Notes: generated by a model from the sequence alone, not told the origin. Counted from the stretch's first letter, positions 1-7,238 are shown. The stretch is 9,084 nucleotides of DNA from Thermoplasmata archaeon (GCA_030630685.1 DAOVMN010000064.1:1-9084); one strand, 5' to 3'. A program made the numbers and translations.

Positions 1-2
1 AG

Positions 3-80
3 GACGCCAGCACAAGCGGCAGCGCGGATGTGGTGATCCACGATAAGGACCTCAGGGAGATCCTGAAATACATCCTTTAA
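3..80 (+). CDS. C-terminal end of an unidentified protein (5' truncated by window)
   Basis: Only the last 25 codons and a TAA stop lie inside the window. This is the only plus-strand frame open through this stretch; the other two hit stops within about 45 bases. The visible residues are a Ser/Gly/Ala-rich segment followed by a charged amphipathic helix (KDLREILKYIL) that ends the protein. This is too little to assign a family. A minus-strand frame is also open here, so coding on the plus strand is an inference. It is supported by the helix-like composition and by a T6 run about 30 bases after the stop. Confidence 0.5.
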   Translation, partial: DASTSGSADVVIHDKDLREILKYIL

Positions 81-111
81 TTATCTTTAGCTTTCAGGGG
101 AAAAGAATGCG

Positions 112-117
112 TTTTTT
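112..117 (+). terminator. T-run, possible transcription end of the left-edge gene
   Basis: Six consecutive T residues lie 31 bases after the TAA at 78-80. Archaeal RNA polymerase can terminate at such U-runs without a hairpin. No convincing stem precedes it. A 7-bp inverted repeat (123-129 with 142-148) lies just after it rather than before. Confidence 0.3.
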
Positions 118-315
118 ATCTATGGGATCGTTCAGGGGCTGGATCCCACCCGACCGTTTACACCATTGCAAGAGAGATGGGACTCCTTCTCCCGGGAAAG
201 AGGGTTGGTGCCGGTATCCATGAGCGGCTGCCGCCGGGGGACGGGGGATAAGTGCGGGACAGGTTTATGCTGTGGGATTAAGATTGGGGGGGAATCAAGG
301 ATAGCAAAAGCAGCC

Positions 316-1014
316 TCACTGCTCTACTGCATATCTTATGGTAGATTCAGCTAAGATTTCAACGGTATCGAATAACTCAACACCAGGACATTCCTTGAGC
401 AGTATTGGTAGTTCCGTGCATCCAAGTATCACACCATGGGCTCCTTTGATTTTCAGTTCTTCAACAACGTGTCTTAATGCTTTTTTGGACCCCTCTAAAT
501 TCTTGCTATCATAAACATTCCAGATAACTTCCGTGATTTTATCCTGTGCCCGTTCATCAGGAAGAGTCAGGCTGATACCATTTTTCCCAAAGATATCGTC
601 ATAAATCCTATTCTCGACACAGGCCTTTGTAGCGAGAAGGCCGACTTTCTTATAACCCTTTGACCTGACTTTTTTCGCTGCCTCTTCCACAATGCTCAAA
701 ATCGGTATCGAGACTGAATTACGCATTTCTTTAATAAAACAATGAGTGCTGTTACAGGGCATGACAATGAAGTCAATCCCACATGACTGTAGATATCCTG
801 CCCCTTCGATAAGCACTCCCAACAATTCATGCCTTGCCTGCATTGTCCCTTCGATACCGCCAGGAGTGGGCAAATTGTAGATCAGTATCTTTGGAAAATC
901 ATGGTCATACCTTGCCCCATACTGCTTCCGGCATTGCTCTATCAACATTCTATAAAATAAAATGGAAGAATCCGGACCCATCCCTCCCAATACCCCGATA
1001 AACTTCTTTCTCAT
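316..1014 (-). CDS. Aspartate/glutamate racemase family protein
   Basis: A predicted cofactor-independent amino acid racemase of the Asp/Glu/hydantoin racemase superfamily, which interconverts L- and D-amino acids using two cysteines as acid and base. Numbered from the ATG at 1014 (232 residues), it has the N-terminal GVLGGMGP loop (7-14), MPCNSTH with the first catalytic cysteine C87, the GLLAT segment near 125, and GCTELP with the second catalytic cysteine C199. The length fits full-length aspartate racemases. An in-frame TTG at 1032 would add six residues. I prefer the ATG because the TATA box at 1035-1042 predicts transcription starting near 1012-1014, downstream of the TTG. The gene is AT-richer than its neighbours (about 33% GC in 481-540), which may indicate transfer. 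Substrate (Asp, Glu or a broader set) cannot be told from sequence. It stands alone and is divergent from the deaminase gene. Confidence 0.9.
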   Translation of the reverse strand: MRKKFIGVLGGMGPDSSILFYRMLIEQCRKQYGARYDHDFPKILIYNLPTPGGIEGTMQARHELLGVLIEGAGYLQSCGIDFIVMPCNSTHCFIKEMRNSVSIPILSIVEEAAKKVRSKGYKKVGLLATKACVENRIYDDIFGKNGISLTLPDERAQDKITEVIWNVYDSKNLEGSKKALRHVVEELKIKGAHGVILGCTELPILLKECPGVELFDTVEILAESTIRYAVEQ

Positions 1015-1034
1015 AAAAGTCAAATTCTCCAAAC

Positions 1035-1042
1035 CATATAAA
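1035..1042 (-). promoter_or_regulatory. TATA box for the racemase gene
   Basis: The minus strand reads TTTATATG, centred about 25 bases upstream of the ATG at 1014. With the usual archaeal spacing of about 26 bases, transcription would begin at or next to the start codon, giving a leaderless mRNA. A GGAG at 1027-1030 would then fall outside the transcript. Confidence 0.6.
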
Positions 1043-1121
1043 CATTTTACTAACTACCTGCCTGGTCTTACGAATCGATATGGAAAAAGTTTATTTGATC
1101 GATGGTTGATTTTTGGATGAA

Positions 1122-1131
1122 AAATATATAA
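1122..1131 (+). promoter_or_regulatory. TATA box for the dCMP deaminase gene
   Basis: AAATATATAA is centred about 27 bases before the ATG at 1154. The spacing again places the transcription start at the initiation codon. The bases between it and the ATG contain no purine-rich ribosome site (CATATTCCATTCTCCCTG), which agrees with a leaderless message. Confidence 0.65.
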
Positions 1132-1153
1132 TCATATTCCATTCTCCCTGTCC

Positions 1154-1738
1154 ATGGACCACCTGGGAGGGGCCGGAAAGAGAAGGCCCTCGGTAGACGA
1201 ATATTTCATGGACCTTGCGCGTCACGTGGCTCGACGTTCTACATGCTTCCGAAGGAATGTGGGGGCGGTGATCGTGAAGGACAAGCACCTTATTGCCACG
1301 GGCTATAACGGTGTGCCCAAGGGCATAACCCACTGCATACATACAGGATGCATCCGTATGGGCAATCCCAATATCGAGCTCTATGAGGTGAGGCCCCCAC
1401 AGGAGATCAAGGAGTTCTTCTCGAAATACAGGGAGATACCCCCCGGGCAGTATCATGAACTCTGTACGGGTGTACATGCGGAGCAGAATGCAATCATTCA
1501 GGCAGCCTATTTCGGTGTAAGCATCAGGGATGCGGAGATATACACCACCACCTTCCCCTGCGTCATCTGCGCTCGGATGATCATTAATTCCAGGCTAAGG
1601 CGAGTTGTTTACGATTCTGAATATGTCGATCCGATATCAGAGGAACTGCTCGGCGAAAGTGGTATCGTGGTGGAGAAGTTCCTCCAGACAAAGAAAGAGC
1701 CGAGGCAGCTTGACCTCCGGGATTGGATGGCCATCTGA
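1154..1738 (+). CDS. Deoxycytidylate (dCMP) deaminase, zinc-dependent
   Basis: Predicted to deaminate dCMP to dUMP, feeding thymidylate synthesis in the cytoplasm. The 194-residue product carries the cytidine/deoxycytidylate deaminase zinc signature: HAEQNAI with H108 as zinc ligand and E110 as proton shuttle, then PCVIC with ligands C136 and C139. The substrate-side motif GYNGVPKG is at 50-57, and extra Cys/His residues (C61, H63, C66, C104) between it and the HAE motif fit the second structural zinc site seen in some dCMP deaminases. The length and insert match dCMP deaminase/ComEB proteins rather than short cytidine deaminases. The ATG at 1154 is chosen because the TATA box lies 27 bases upstream and no ribosome site is present. 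It is followed on the same strand by the ribonucleotide reductase gene, after a gap that holds a separate promoter. The main alternative is a ComE operon protein 2-like deaminase with the same chemistry. Confidence 0.93.
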   Translation: MDHLGGAGKRRPSVDEYFMDLARHVARRSTCFRRNVGAVIVKDKHLIATGYNGVPKGITHCIHTGCIRMGNPNIELYEVRPPQEIKEFFSKYREIPPGQYHELCTGVHAEQNAIIQAAYFGVSIRDAEIYTTTFPCVICARMIINSRLRRVVYDSEYVDPISEELLGESGIVVEKFLQTKKEPRQLDLRDWMAI

Positions 1739-1924
1739 TCCATTGACACCACATCAGAAACCCTTCCCTTTCCTGTGGAGGCCCTTGTGTTCATAATTCT
1801 CTGAGAGACCACCCTTTTGTTCTTGGCCGAAGCTGTCTAATATAAAAACACCGATGGGGACATCACGCCTGTTTATTAATACCCTGAAAAAACGGCTCTG
1901 AATTACAGGAAACAGGCGAAACCA

Positions 1925-1932
1925 TTAAAAAT
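1925..1932 (+). promoter_or_regulatory. Probable TATA box for nrdJ
   Basis: TTAAAAAT is preceded by a purine-rich BRE-like GCGAAACC and predicts a transcription start near 1954-1956. That falls after the in-frame GTG at 1943 and about 20 bases before the ATG at 1976, so it favours the ATG as the start. A second TATA-like string, TAATATAAAAA at 1838-1848, would give a leader of about 105 bases. I cannot decide between them from sequence. Confidence 0.45.
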
Positions 1933-1975
1933 CGTTGGGTGTGTGCTCTATCAGATACAGGAACGGGATTTTACG

Positions 1976-4258
1976 ATGCCAGAACCAAGTTTATCAGAGA
2001 ATGCAATCAGGGTACTCGAACGCAGATATCTCGAAAAGGGCGAGGATGGGGACTTAGTGGAAACCCCGGAGGAGATGTTCCGCAGGGTCGCCAGGAACAT
2101 CGCGAGTGCGGACAGAAACTATGACCCCAATGCGGACACCCGGAAGACAGAGGAAGAGTTCTTCGAGCTGATGACCTCCCTGAAATTTTTACCCAACTCC
2201 CCCACACTCATGAATGCAGGACGGGAACTCCAGCAGCTCTCCGCCTGTTTCGTTCTTCCTGTGGAAGACTCCATGGAGAGCATCTTTGAGACTATCAAAC
2301 ACACCGCCCTTATCCACAAATCCGGAGGGGGGACTGGTTTTTCATTCTCCAGGATCCGACCAAGGAACGATGTGGTCAAATCCACAAGCGGGGTATCCAG
2401 CGGACCCATCTCCTTCATGACAGTGTTCGATGCCGCCACCGAGACGATCAAGCAGGGCGGAACCCGCCGGGGGGCCAACATGGCAATCCTCAGGGTGGAC
2501 CACCCCGACATCATGGATTTCATTAACGCAAAGAAGGACCTGACAAAGCTCAACAACTTCAATATCTCGGTGGCCGTTGATGAAAGATTCATGGAGGCAC
2601 TGCATAAGGATGGCGAGTATGAACTGATGAACCCGAGAAATGGAAAGGCTGTGGGTAAGCTGCGTGCCAAGGATGTCTTCAATAATATCGTGAATAACGC
2701 CTGGGAGAACGGGGAGCCGGGCATCATCTTCCTGGACAGGATGAACAGGGCGAACCCCACTCCCAATGTGGGGGCGATAGAGAGTACGAATCCATGCGGT
2801 GAGCAGCCGCTTCTCCCCTATGAATCCTGCAACCTCGGCTCCATCAACCTTGCCCTTATGGTGAAGGATGGAGAGGTGGACAGGGAGGGATTGAGGAGGG
2901 TAACCCGCAGTGCGGTGCACTTCCTGGACAATGTCATCGAAATGAACAACTTCCCGCTGCCCGAGATAAAGGAAAACACCGAAGGGAACAGGAAGATAGG
3001 GCTTGGGGTGATGGGATGGGCGGACATGCTCATCCAGCTTGGCATACCATATAATTCCGAGAGAGCATTGGAGCTTGGTCGGGAGGTCATGGGCCTCATC
3101 GATGAGGAAAGCAAGGGAATGTCCGAGGAGTTAGCAGATGAAAGGGGTGTATTCCCGAACCTCGAGGGCTCCATCTACGACCGACCCAAAGGACGAAGGC
3201 TCAGGAACGCCACAACCACCACTATTGCACCCACGGGCACGATATCCATGATCGCCGATGTCTCCTCAGGGATCGAGCCCCTCTTTGCATTGGTTTACAC
3301 CAAGAATGTGATGGACAAGGATGTACTCCTTTACATTAACCGGCACTTTGAACGGACAATGAAGGAGCAGGGGCTTTATTCCGATGAGCTCATGAAGAGT
3401 ATTTCAGAAACCGGGACCATACGGGAGATCGAGGAGATACCCGAGGAGATAAAGAGGGTGTTCGTTACTGCCCATGATATAACCCCTTACTGGCACATCC
3501 AGATGCAGGGGGCATTCCAGAGGTATGTGGACAATGCTGTTTCCAAGACCGTGAACTTCCCACAATCGGCCACCCCGGACGATATCGCCGAGGTCTATCT
3601 CCTTGCATACGAGCTGGGATGCAAGGGCGTGACCGTATATCGGGACGGCTCCCGCAGAGACCAGGTGATTGCCATCGGTAAGAAGAAGGGAGCCGCAGAG
3701 GAAAGGGAGGAGCTAAAGATAAGGAAACCGAGGGACCGTGCACTGATCACCAGGGGAGCTACCCTGAAGATGAGAACAGGATGCGGGAACCTGTATGTGA
3801 CCATCAACGAGGACGATGAGGGGCTTTTCGAGGTGTTCGCCACCATGGGGAAAGCAGGAGGGTGTGCGGCATCCCAGAGCGAGGCTATCAGCAGGATGGT
3901 CTCCCTTGCCCTCCGTTCCAGGATCGAGCCCAAGGCCATCATCCGCCAGCTCAAGGGGATCCGATGTCCGAATCCAACACTCTGGGTCGGCGGCCCCATA
4001 TCTTCCTGTCCGGATGCCATAGGGAAAGCGATGGAGAGATACCTGGCTGCGAAAGAGGAGAGGACTCCGGTAGGGGAGACGAAGACCATCGAGAGCTTTG
4101 CGGAGCCGAAGAATGAGAATCCGGTATCCAACTCTCTTGCTGTAAAGGAGGGGGAGAACACCTGGATGGTTGGAATATGCCCGGATTGCGGCTCGCCCTT
4201 GTTCTATGAGGAGGGCTGCTCGGTGTGCCGGATATGTGCGTTCTCCAGGTGCGGATAG
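1976..4258 (+). CDS. nrdJ: Adenosylcobalamin-dependent (class II) ribonucleoside-diphosphate reductase
   Basis: Reduces ribonucleotides to 2'-deoxyribonucleotides using a thiyl radical generated from adenosylcobalamin. Numbered from the ATG (760 residues), the core shows LPNSPTLMNAG (72-82), SACF with disulfide cysteine C91, and a loop with SGGGTGFSFSRIRP. It also shows NPCGE with N272, the radical cysteine C274 and E276, then partner cysteine C285, and ATTTTIAPTGTIS (412-424). The spacing of N, C, E and the second C matches the well-studied Thermotoga NrdJ. A TSCPD domain follows (about 600-693), then a cysteine tail (C735, C738, C748, C751, C754, C759) that shuttles reducing equivalents or binds zinc. 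No N-terminal ATP-cone is present, so overall dATP inhibition is probably absent. No intein interrupts the motifs. An in-frame GTG at 1943 would add 11 residues; the ATG is preferred from promoter position and the usual N-terminus. It probably acts with the upstream dCMP deaminase in dNTP supply. Confidence 0.96.
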   Translation: MPEPSLSENAIRVLERRYLEKGEDGDLVETPEEMFRRVARNIASADRNYDPNADTRKTEEEFFELMTSLKFLPNSPTLMNAGRELQQLSACFVLPVEDSMESIFETIKHTALIHKSGGGTGFSFSRIRPRNDVVKSTSGVSSGPISFMTVFDAATETIKQGGTRRGANMAILRVDHPDIMDFINAKKDLTKLNNFNISVAVDERFMEALHKDGEYELMNPRNGKAVGKLRAKDVFNNIVNNAWENGEPGIIFLDRMNRANPTPNVGAIESTNPCGEQPLLPYESCNLGSINLALMVKDGEVDREGLRRVTRSAVHFLDNVIEMNNFPLPEIKENTEGNRKIGLGVMGWADMLIQLGIPYNSERALELGREVMGLIDEESKGMSEELADERGVFPNLEGSIYDRPKGRRLRNATTTTIAPTGTISMIADVSSGIEPLFALVYTKNVMDKDVLLYINRHFERTMKEQGLYSDELMKSISETGTIREIEEIPEEIKRVFVTAHDITPYWHIQMQGAFQRYVDNAVSKTVNFPQSATPDDIAEVYLLAYELGCKGVTVYRDGSRRDQVIAIGKKKGAAEEREELKIRKPRDRALITRGATLKMRTGCGNLYVTINEDDEGLFEVFATMGKAGGCAASQSEAISRMVSLALRSRIEPKAIIRQLKGIRCPNPTLWVGGPISSCPDAIGKAMERYLAAKEERTPVGETKTIESFAEPKNENPVSNSLAVKEGENTWMVGICPDCGSPLFYEEGCSVCRICAFSRCG

Positions 4259-4278
4259 ATGCCAAGACGCCAAAAAGG

Positions 4279-4288
4279 TTAAATATGG
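4279..4288 (+). promoter_or_regulatory. TATA box for the zinc-ribbon membrane protein gene
   Basis: TTAAATATGG is preceded by A-rich, BRE-like AAAAAGG. It predicts a start near 4310, leaving a short leader of about 20 bases before the ATG at 4332. It lies only about 20 bases after the nrdJ stop, so this gene appears to have its own transcription start. Confidence 0.5.
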
Positions 4289-4317
4289 TCTTTTAATCTT
4301 CCTCTGATACATGAAGA

Positions 4318-4322
4318 GAGGT
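4318..4322 (+). promoter_or_regulatory. Ribosome binding site for the membrane protein gene
   Basis: GAGGT is complementary to the archaeal 16S 3' end and sits nine bases before the ATG at 4332. This supports that ATG; the next Met in frame would be residue 54, inside or after the first membrane segment. Confidence 0.5.
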
Positions 4323-4331
4323 TAGAATATT

Positions 4332-5999
4332 ATGGAAGTAATAAATTTAGCTATTGTGTCATTAATAGGCTACACCTCGAGCTCTGGAGGATACTCCTCA
4401 TTCCGGAAATCGAAAGGGAAAGGAAAGATAGCGGCAGGAGTAATCCTTCTAATCATCGGGGTGCTTCTATTCCAATTCCTGATACCCACGATGGCGATCA
4501 CCCCTGATGAGTACTGGGATGACGTAAGTGATGGCGACCCATACGGTACCTGGACTGTCCATGGACATCTTGCCAATAAGGATGAGATACCTGGGGGTGA
4601 TATGACCATTTATTTCTACTCCTTTGAAGAGAATGAGGAAGCCAATTTCAGCTCCTCCGAGGACCTTGGAGATAATGGGGACGAGGTGATCGTGGAAATA
4701 GTGTGCTCTGAAGAAACCCTCATCCCGACGGCAAAAGGCACATGGAATCCATGGCTTTTCAAGGGCCCGGGTATCTTATTCATGTTAATCGGGGTCATTC
4801 TTCTGGTTGTAGGGGCAGTGCAGATTTCGAAGACCATCACCCCCTCCGCAGCAAAATCCAAGGGATATGGCACCTCATATTCCAGTGCGATTCCGATGTC
4901 CCTGGCGCAAAAACTCAAGAAAGGTGTGGTCGGCCCAATAATAGCGTTTATTGTGGTCCTTCTTCTCGTCGTTGGTCCCTTTATTAATGTTCATATTCCG
5001 TGGCTCTATGCCTCGCTAGGTCCAGCGGACTCAGATGCTGAAGGAAACCTTACGATCGGAATGGGCGTGGATTCAAAACATGTTTGGTTAGCCGATAGTC
5101 AAGTAGGTGCAATTAAAGTTGGTGACGAAGGGGTAGAGGATGCAGATTATGATGACGATATAAAGGCGGTTTATGACCGAGTAACTGTCTTGCTCGCCAT
5201 CGGACTTGTCCTAACCCTGATCGGCATTATTCTCGCAGTCCTTGCCCTGAAAGGGAAAATTTATGCGAACAATGCAATGTATGTCTCCATCATTGGCGGG
5301 ATCATTATTTTACTGGCACCCATCTACTTTGTAATCGGGATGGCAGGTGCCACAGAGTTAAGCGCTGCTGAGATTATTTATGACAGCGAAGAATTTGAAG
5401 GGCTAAAATTTACATCCAATGTATCATGGGCATGGATCCTTTCCCTCGCCATGGGGATCGTGAACATTGCATGCGGGGCCTACATGAGGGACCCCACCGG
5501 TGCGACAAAGAAGAAGAAAAAGGAGGAAGAGGCCCCATCATCCGGGATGGACGTCTCAAAGCTCTTTGCTCCACCGGCAGCTTCGCCAATGCAACAACCT
5601 CTCACCATGCCTCAGCAACATATACCTCAGCAGCCTCCAATGATGCCTATGCAACCGCCATCTCAATTTCTGCCACAGCAGGCACCGCCCACCCAACCAA
5701 TGCCTCCGGGCTTTCAGGCACTCGGCCCACAGCCTCGGCCCCAGATACCCCAGCTTCAACCACAGCAGCCCAGCCCTCAACCACGGTTTCCGCCCACACC
5801 GGCACAAACACCACCGATGACCCAGCAGCCCCAACCCCCACCCACACAGCAGCCTCAAGTTCAGCTTCCGCAACCGACACCTGAACCTCCGGTAACCCCT
5901 GAATATCAGGCACCCTTCTGGACATGCCCCAACTGCGGTAATAGCATAGAATCAAAATACATCTTCTGCACAAGCTGTGGACACAGGAAAGGAGGATAA
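4332..5999 (+). CDS. Six-segment membrane protein with Pro/Gln-rich tail and C-terminal zinc ribbon; function unknown
   Basis: I do not recognise a family. The 555-residue protein has hydrophobic segments at about 33-55, 146-165, 200-221, 284-307, 316-339 and 366-385. Basic stretches (RKSKGKGK, KLKK, KGK, KKKKK) lie on one side, so N- and C-termini are predicted cytoplasmic. The segments form three hairpins, each exposing an outside loop: about 90 residues, acidic and beta-like; about 60 acidic residues; and about 25 residues. After a KKKKKEEEE charge patch comes a low-complexity linker rich in Pro, Gln and Met (about 412-525). A zinc ribbon ends the protein: CPNCG (C532, C535) and CTSCG (C546, C549). 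Similar membrane proteins with terminal zinc ribbons are common in archaea with little known about them; the ribbon may bind a partner or nucleic acid. It is monocistronic here and converges with the minus-strand ITPase gene 19 bases away. Confidence 0.88.
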   Translation: MEVINLAIVSLIGYTSSSGGYSSFRKSKGKGKIAAGVILLIIGVLLFQFLIPTMAITPDEYWDDVSDGDPYGTWTVHGHLANKDEIPGGDMTIYFYSFEENEEANFSSSEDLGDNGDEVIVEIVCSEETLIPTAKGTWNPWLFKGPGILFMLIGVILLVVGAVQISKTITPSAAKSKGYGTSYSSAIPMSLAQKLKKGVVGPIIAFIVVLLLVVGPFINVHIPWLYASLGPADSDAEGNLTIGMGVDSKHVWLADSQVGAIKVGDEGVEDADYDDDIKAVYDRVTVLLAIGLVLTLIGIILAVLALKGKIYANNAMYVSIIGGIIILLAPIYFVIGMAGATELSAAEIIYDSEEFEGLKFTSNVSWAWILSLAMGIVNIACGAYMRDPTGATKKKKKEEEAPSSGMDVSKLFAPPAASPMQQPLTMPQQHIPQQPPMMPMQPPSQFLPQQAPPTQPMPPGFQALGPQPRPQIPQLQPQQPSPQPRFPPTPAQTPPMTQQPQPPPTQQPQVQLPQPTPEPPVTPEYQAPFWTCPNCGNSIESKYIFCTSCGHRKGG

Positions 6000-6002
6000 G
6001 GG

Positions 6003-6007
6003 TTTTT
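6003..6007 (+). terminator. T-run after the zinc-ribbon membrane gene
   Basis: GGGTTTTT follows the TAA at 5997-5999 in the 19-base convergent gap. It could act as a U-run terminator for the plus-strand message. On the minus strand the gap reads purine-rich (GAGGGATAGGGAGGG) with no T-run, so the operon message on that strand may read into the membrane gene's 3' end. Confidence 0.35.
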
Positions 6008-6018
6008 CTATCCCTCCC

Positions 6019-6609
6019 CTATCCCTCATTCGTTGCCATGGAGATAAGGAACTCGAGGAAGCTCTCCATTGCTTTCCCTCTGTGGGAGAAGGTGTTCTTT
6101 TGTGCGGTATCCATCTCCGCGAAGGTAAGCTCGCTTCCTATCGGAATAAAAACAGGATCGTAACCAAAGCCGTGCCTTCCTCGCTCCTGATATGCAATGT
6201 GTGCTCTGCACAGGCCCTCGAAATAATGATTCCTCCCATCAGTGTGAAACATCAGTGAGGTCCTGAACACCGCTTCCCTGTCCTTCTTTTCTTCAAGGAG
6301 ACGGAGGATACCGGTATTGCCGATCGTGAAAAAAACGTATTTTGAATAAACACCCGGGAAGCCCTTTAGTGCCTTGATGAAGAGTCCGGAATCGTCTATC
6401 ACGAATCCGTGGTCCGGAGCCTTCATCCAGGGGCGCATATCGTTCTCGAGTATCCATTCGATCCCATGTTCCACCACCGTTTTCAGGCTCTCGGCCTGGA
6501 CCTCCGGGTAGGGGATATCCTCCTTGATAACTTCATGGTCAAGGGGTTGGAGCATCTTACTTATCTCCCTGAACTTCCCTTCGTTTGATGTGAGAATGTG
6601 GATGATCAT
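6019..6609 (-). CDS. XTP/dITP diphosphatase (non-canonical purine NTP pyrophosphatase, HAM1/RdgB family)
   Basis: Hydrolyses XTP, ITP and dITP to monophosphates plus pyrophosphate, keeping deaminated purines out of RNA and DNA. The 196-residue product has the family motifs in order: TSNEGKF (7-13, nucleotide phosphate binding), E40 in the QAES segment, DDSGL (72-76, with the catalytic/metal aspartates), GFPGVYS (83-89), GFGYDPVF (147-154), FAEM and SHRGKA (175-180). Length and motif set are those of a complete enzyme. Its ATG overlaps the TGA of the methyltransferase gene by four bases (ATGA), and GAGAAAGAGG in the upstream gene's last codons can serve as ribosome site, so translation is probably coupled. 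It is the last gene of the five-gene minus-strand operon. Its role complements the nucleotide genes on the other strand, though they are not co-transcribed. Confidence 0.95.
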   Translation of the reverse strand: MIIHILTSNEGKFREISKMLQPLDHEVIKEDIPYPEVQAESLKTVVEHGIEWILENDMRPWMKAPDHGFVIDDSGLFIKALKGFPGVYSKYVFFTIGNTGILRLLEEKKDREAVFRTSLMFHTDGRNHYFEGLCRAHIAYQERGRHGFGYDPVFIPIGSELTFAEMDTAQKNTFSHRGKAMESFLEFLISMATNEG

Positions 6610-7238
6610 TCCTCTTTCTCCCTGGACTCTTTGAGCCTTTCTTTCGGATAGTAGTTCTTTGCTATTACATAGACCTCCGAGCTGCTCTTGCGTGAGGCCT
6701 TTGGGTTGTGAACCTTAACCATGCTGAACCTGGCCTTCACCTGGTCGAGGTAGGATGAGAAAAGGTCCCCCTCGAATACCTTCACAACGAAGTTTCCGCC
6801 CTTGGCAAGGAGGGAGTCGGCGGTCTTGAGTGCCATCTCGGCCAGGTAGATGGAGTTTGCATGATCCATGGAATAGTGGCCGCTGATGTTGGGAGACATG
6901 TCAGAGACAACGGTATTGATCCTTCCCCCTACGGTCTTGATAAACTTTTCCTGTACCTCATCGGAGGTCATGTCCCCGCGAATGAAGGTGACTCCTTCGA
7001 GGGGCTCGATCCGCTTGAGGTCGATCCCGAATACATTCCCGTCCGTGAGCTGTCGGATGACCTGAAGCCAGCCCCCGGGTGCGCATCCGAGGTCCACAAC
7101 CCGGTCATGCTGGCGGATTATTCGGTAGCGGCGGTTTATCTCAAGGAGCTTGTAGGCGGATCTCGCCCTGTAGCCCTCTCTTTGTGCCTTCCTGTGATAG
7201 GCGTCCCGATGATGCTCCTGAATCCATCTCTTGGTCAT
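6606..7238 (-). CDS. rlmE: FtsJ/RlmE-family 23S rRNA 2'-O-methyltransferase
   Basis: Predicted S-adenosylmethionine-dependent methyltransferase that places a 2'-O-methyl group on a uridine in the A-loop of large-subunit rRNA. The 210-residue protein shows the Rossmann SAM loop DLGCAPGGW (49-57), GIDLK at the end of the second strand (71-75), GDM (88-90), and the K-D-K-E catalytic set: K30 in RSAYK, D113 in SDMSPN, K153 in FVVKVFEG and E188 in SSEVYV. The spacing between the last three equals that of the E. coli enzyme. A short basic N-terminus (RDAYHRKAQREGYRARSAYKL) is typical of the family. It starts 15 bases after the acylphosphatase stop, with AGAGG just upstream of the ATG, and overlaps the ITPase start. 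No extra RNA-binding domain (such as TRAM) is fused at the C-terminus; only a charged tail follows. Confidence 0.95.
   Translation of the reverse strand: MTKRWIQEHHRDAYHRKAQREGYRARSAYKLLEINRRYRIIRQHDRVVDLGCAPGGWLQVIRQLTDGNVFGIDLKRIEPLEGVTFIRGDMTSDEVQEKFIKTVGGRINTVVSDMSPNISGHYSMDHANSIYLAEMALKTADSLLAKGGNFVVKVFEGDLFSSYLDQVKARFSMVKVHNPKASRKSSSEVYVIAKNYYPKERLKESREKEE

Noticed and set aside
166..354. Plus-strand 62-codon open frame between the left-edge gene and the racemase
   Set aside because: Gly/Cys/Arg-rich composition, no promoter or ribosome site, and its end runs antisense into the racemase gene.
1015..1032. TTG at 1032 as the racemase start
   Set aside because: It lies upstream of the transcription start predicted from the TATA box, and the conserved domain begins soon after the ATG at 1014.
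1091..1477. Minus-strand 128-codon frame over the dCMP deaminase
   Set aside because: It is antisense to a gene with clear catalytic motifs and covers that gene's promoter.
1739..1975. Cobalamin riboswitch before nrdJ
   Set aside because: No B12-box-like conserved string or matching stem structure is visible, although a covariance search would be decisive.
1943..1978. GTG at 1943 as the nrdJ start
   Set aside because: The likely TATA box at 1925-1932 would start transcription after it, and the extra 11 residues do not look like the usual NrdJ N-terminus. It is not fully excluded.
1976..4258. Intein in the ribonucleotide reductase
   Set aside because: Archaeal reductases often carry inteins, but here the SGGGTG, NPCGE and APTGTIS motifs are continuous and no splicing blocks are seen.
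2119..4312. Several long minus-strand frames opposite nrdJ (up to 215 codons)
   Set aside because: They are shadows of the strongly biased codon usage of nrdJ; none shows motifs or initiation signals.
5426..5973. Long alternative frames in both directions over the Pro/Gln-rich linker
   Set aside because: Low-complexity CAG/CCN-rich DNA is open in most frames; products are Ala/Thr- or Leu/Arg-rich repeats with no start signals.
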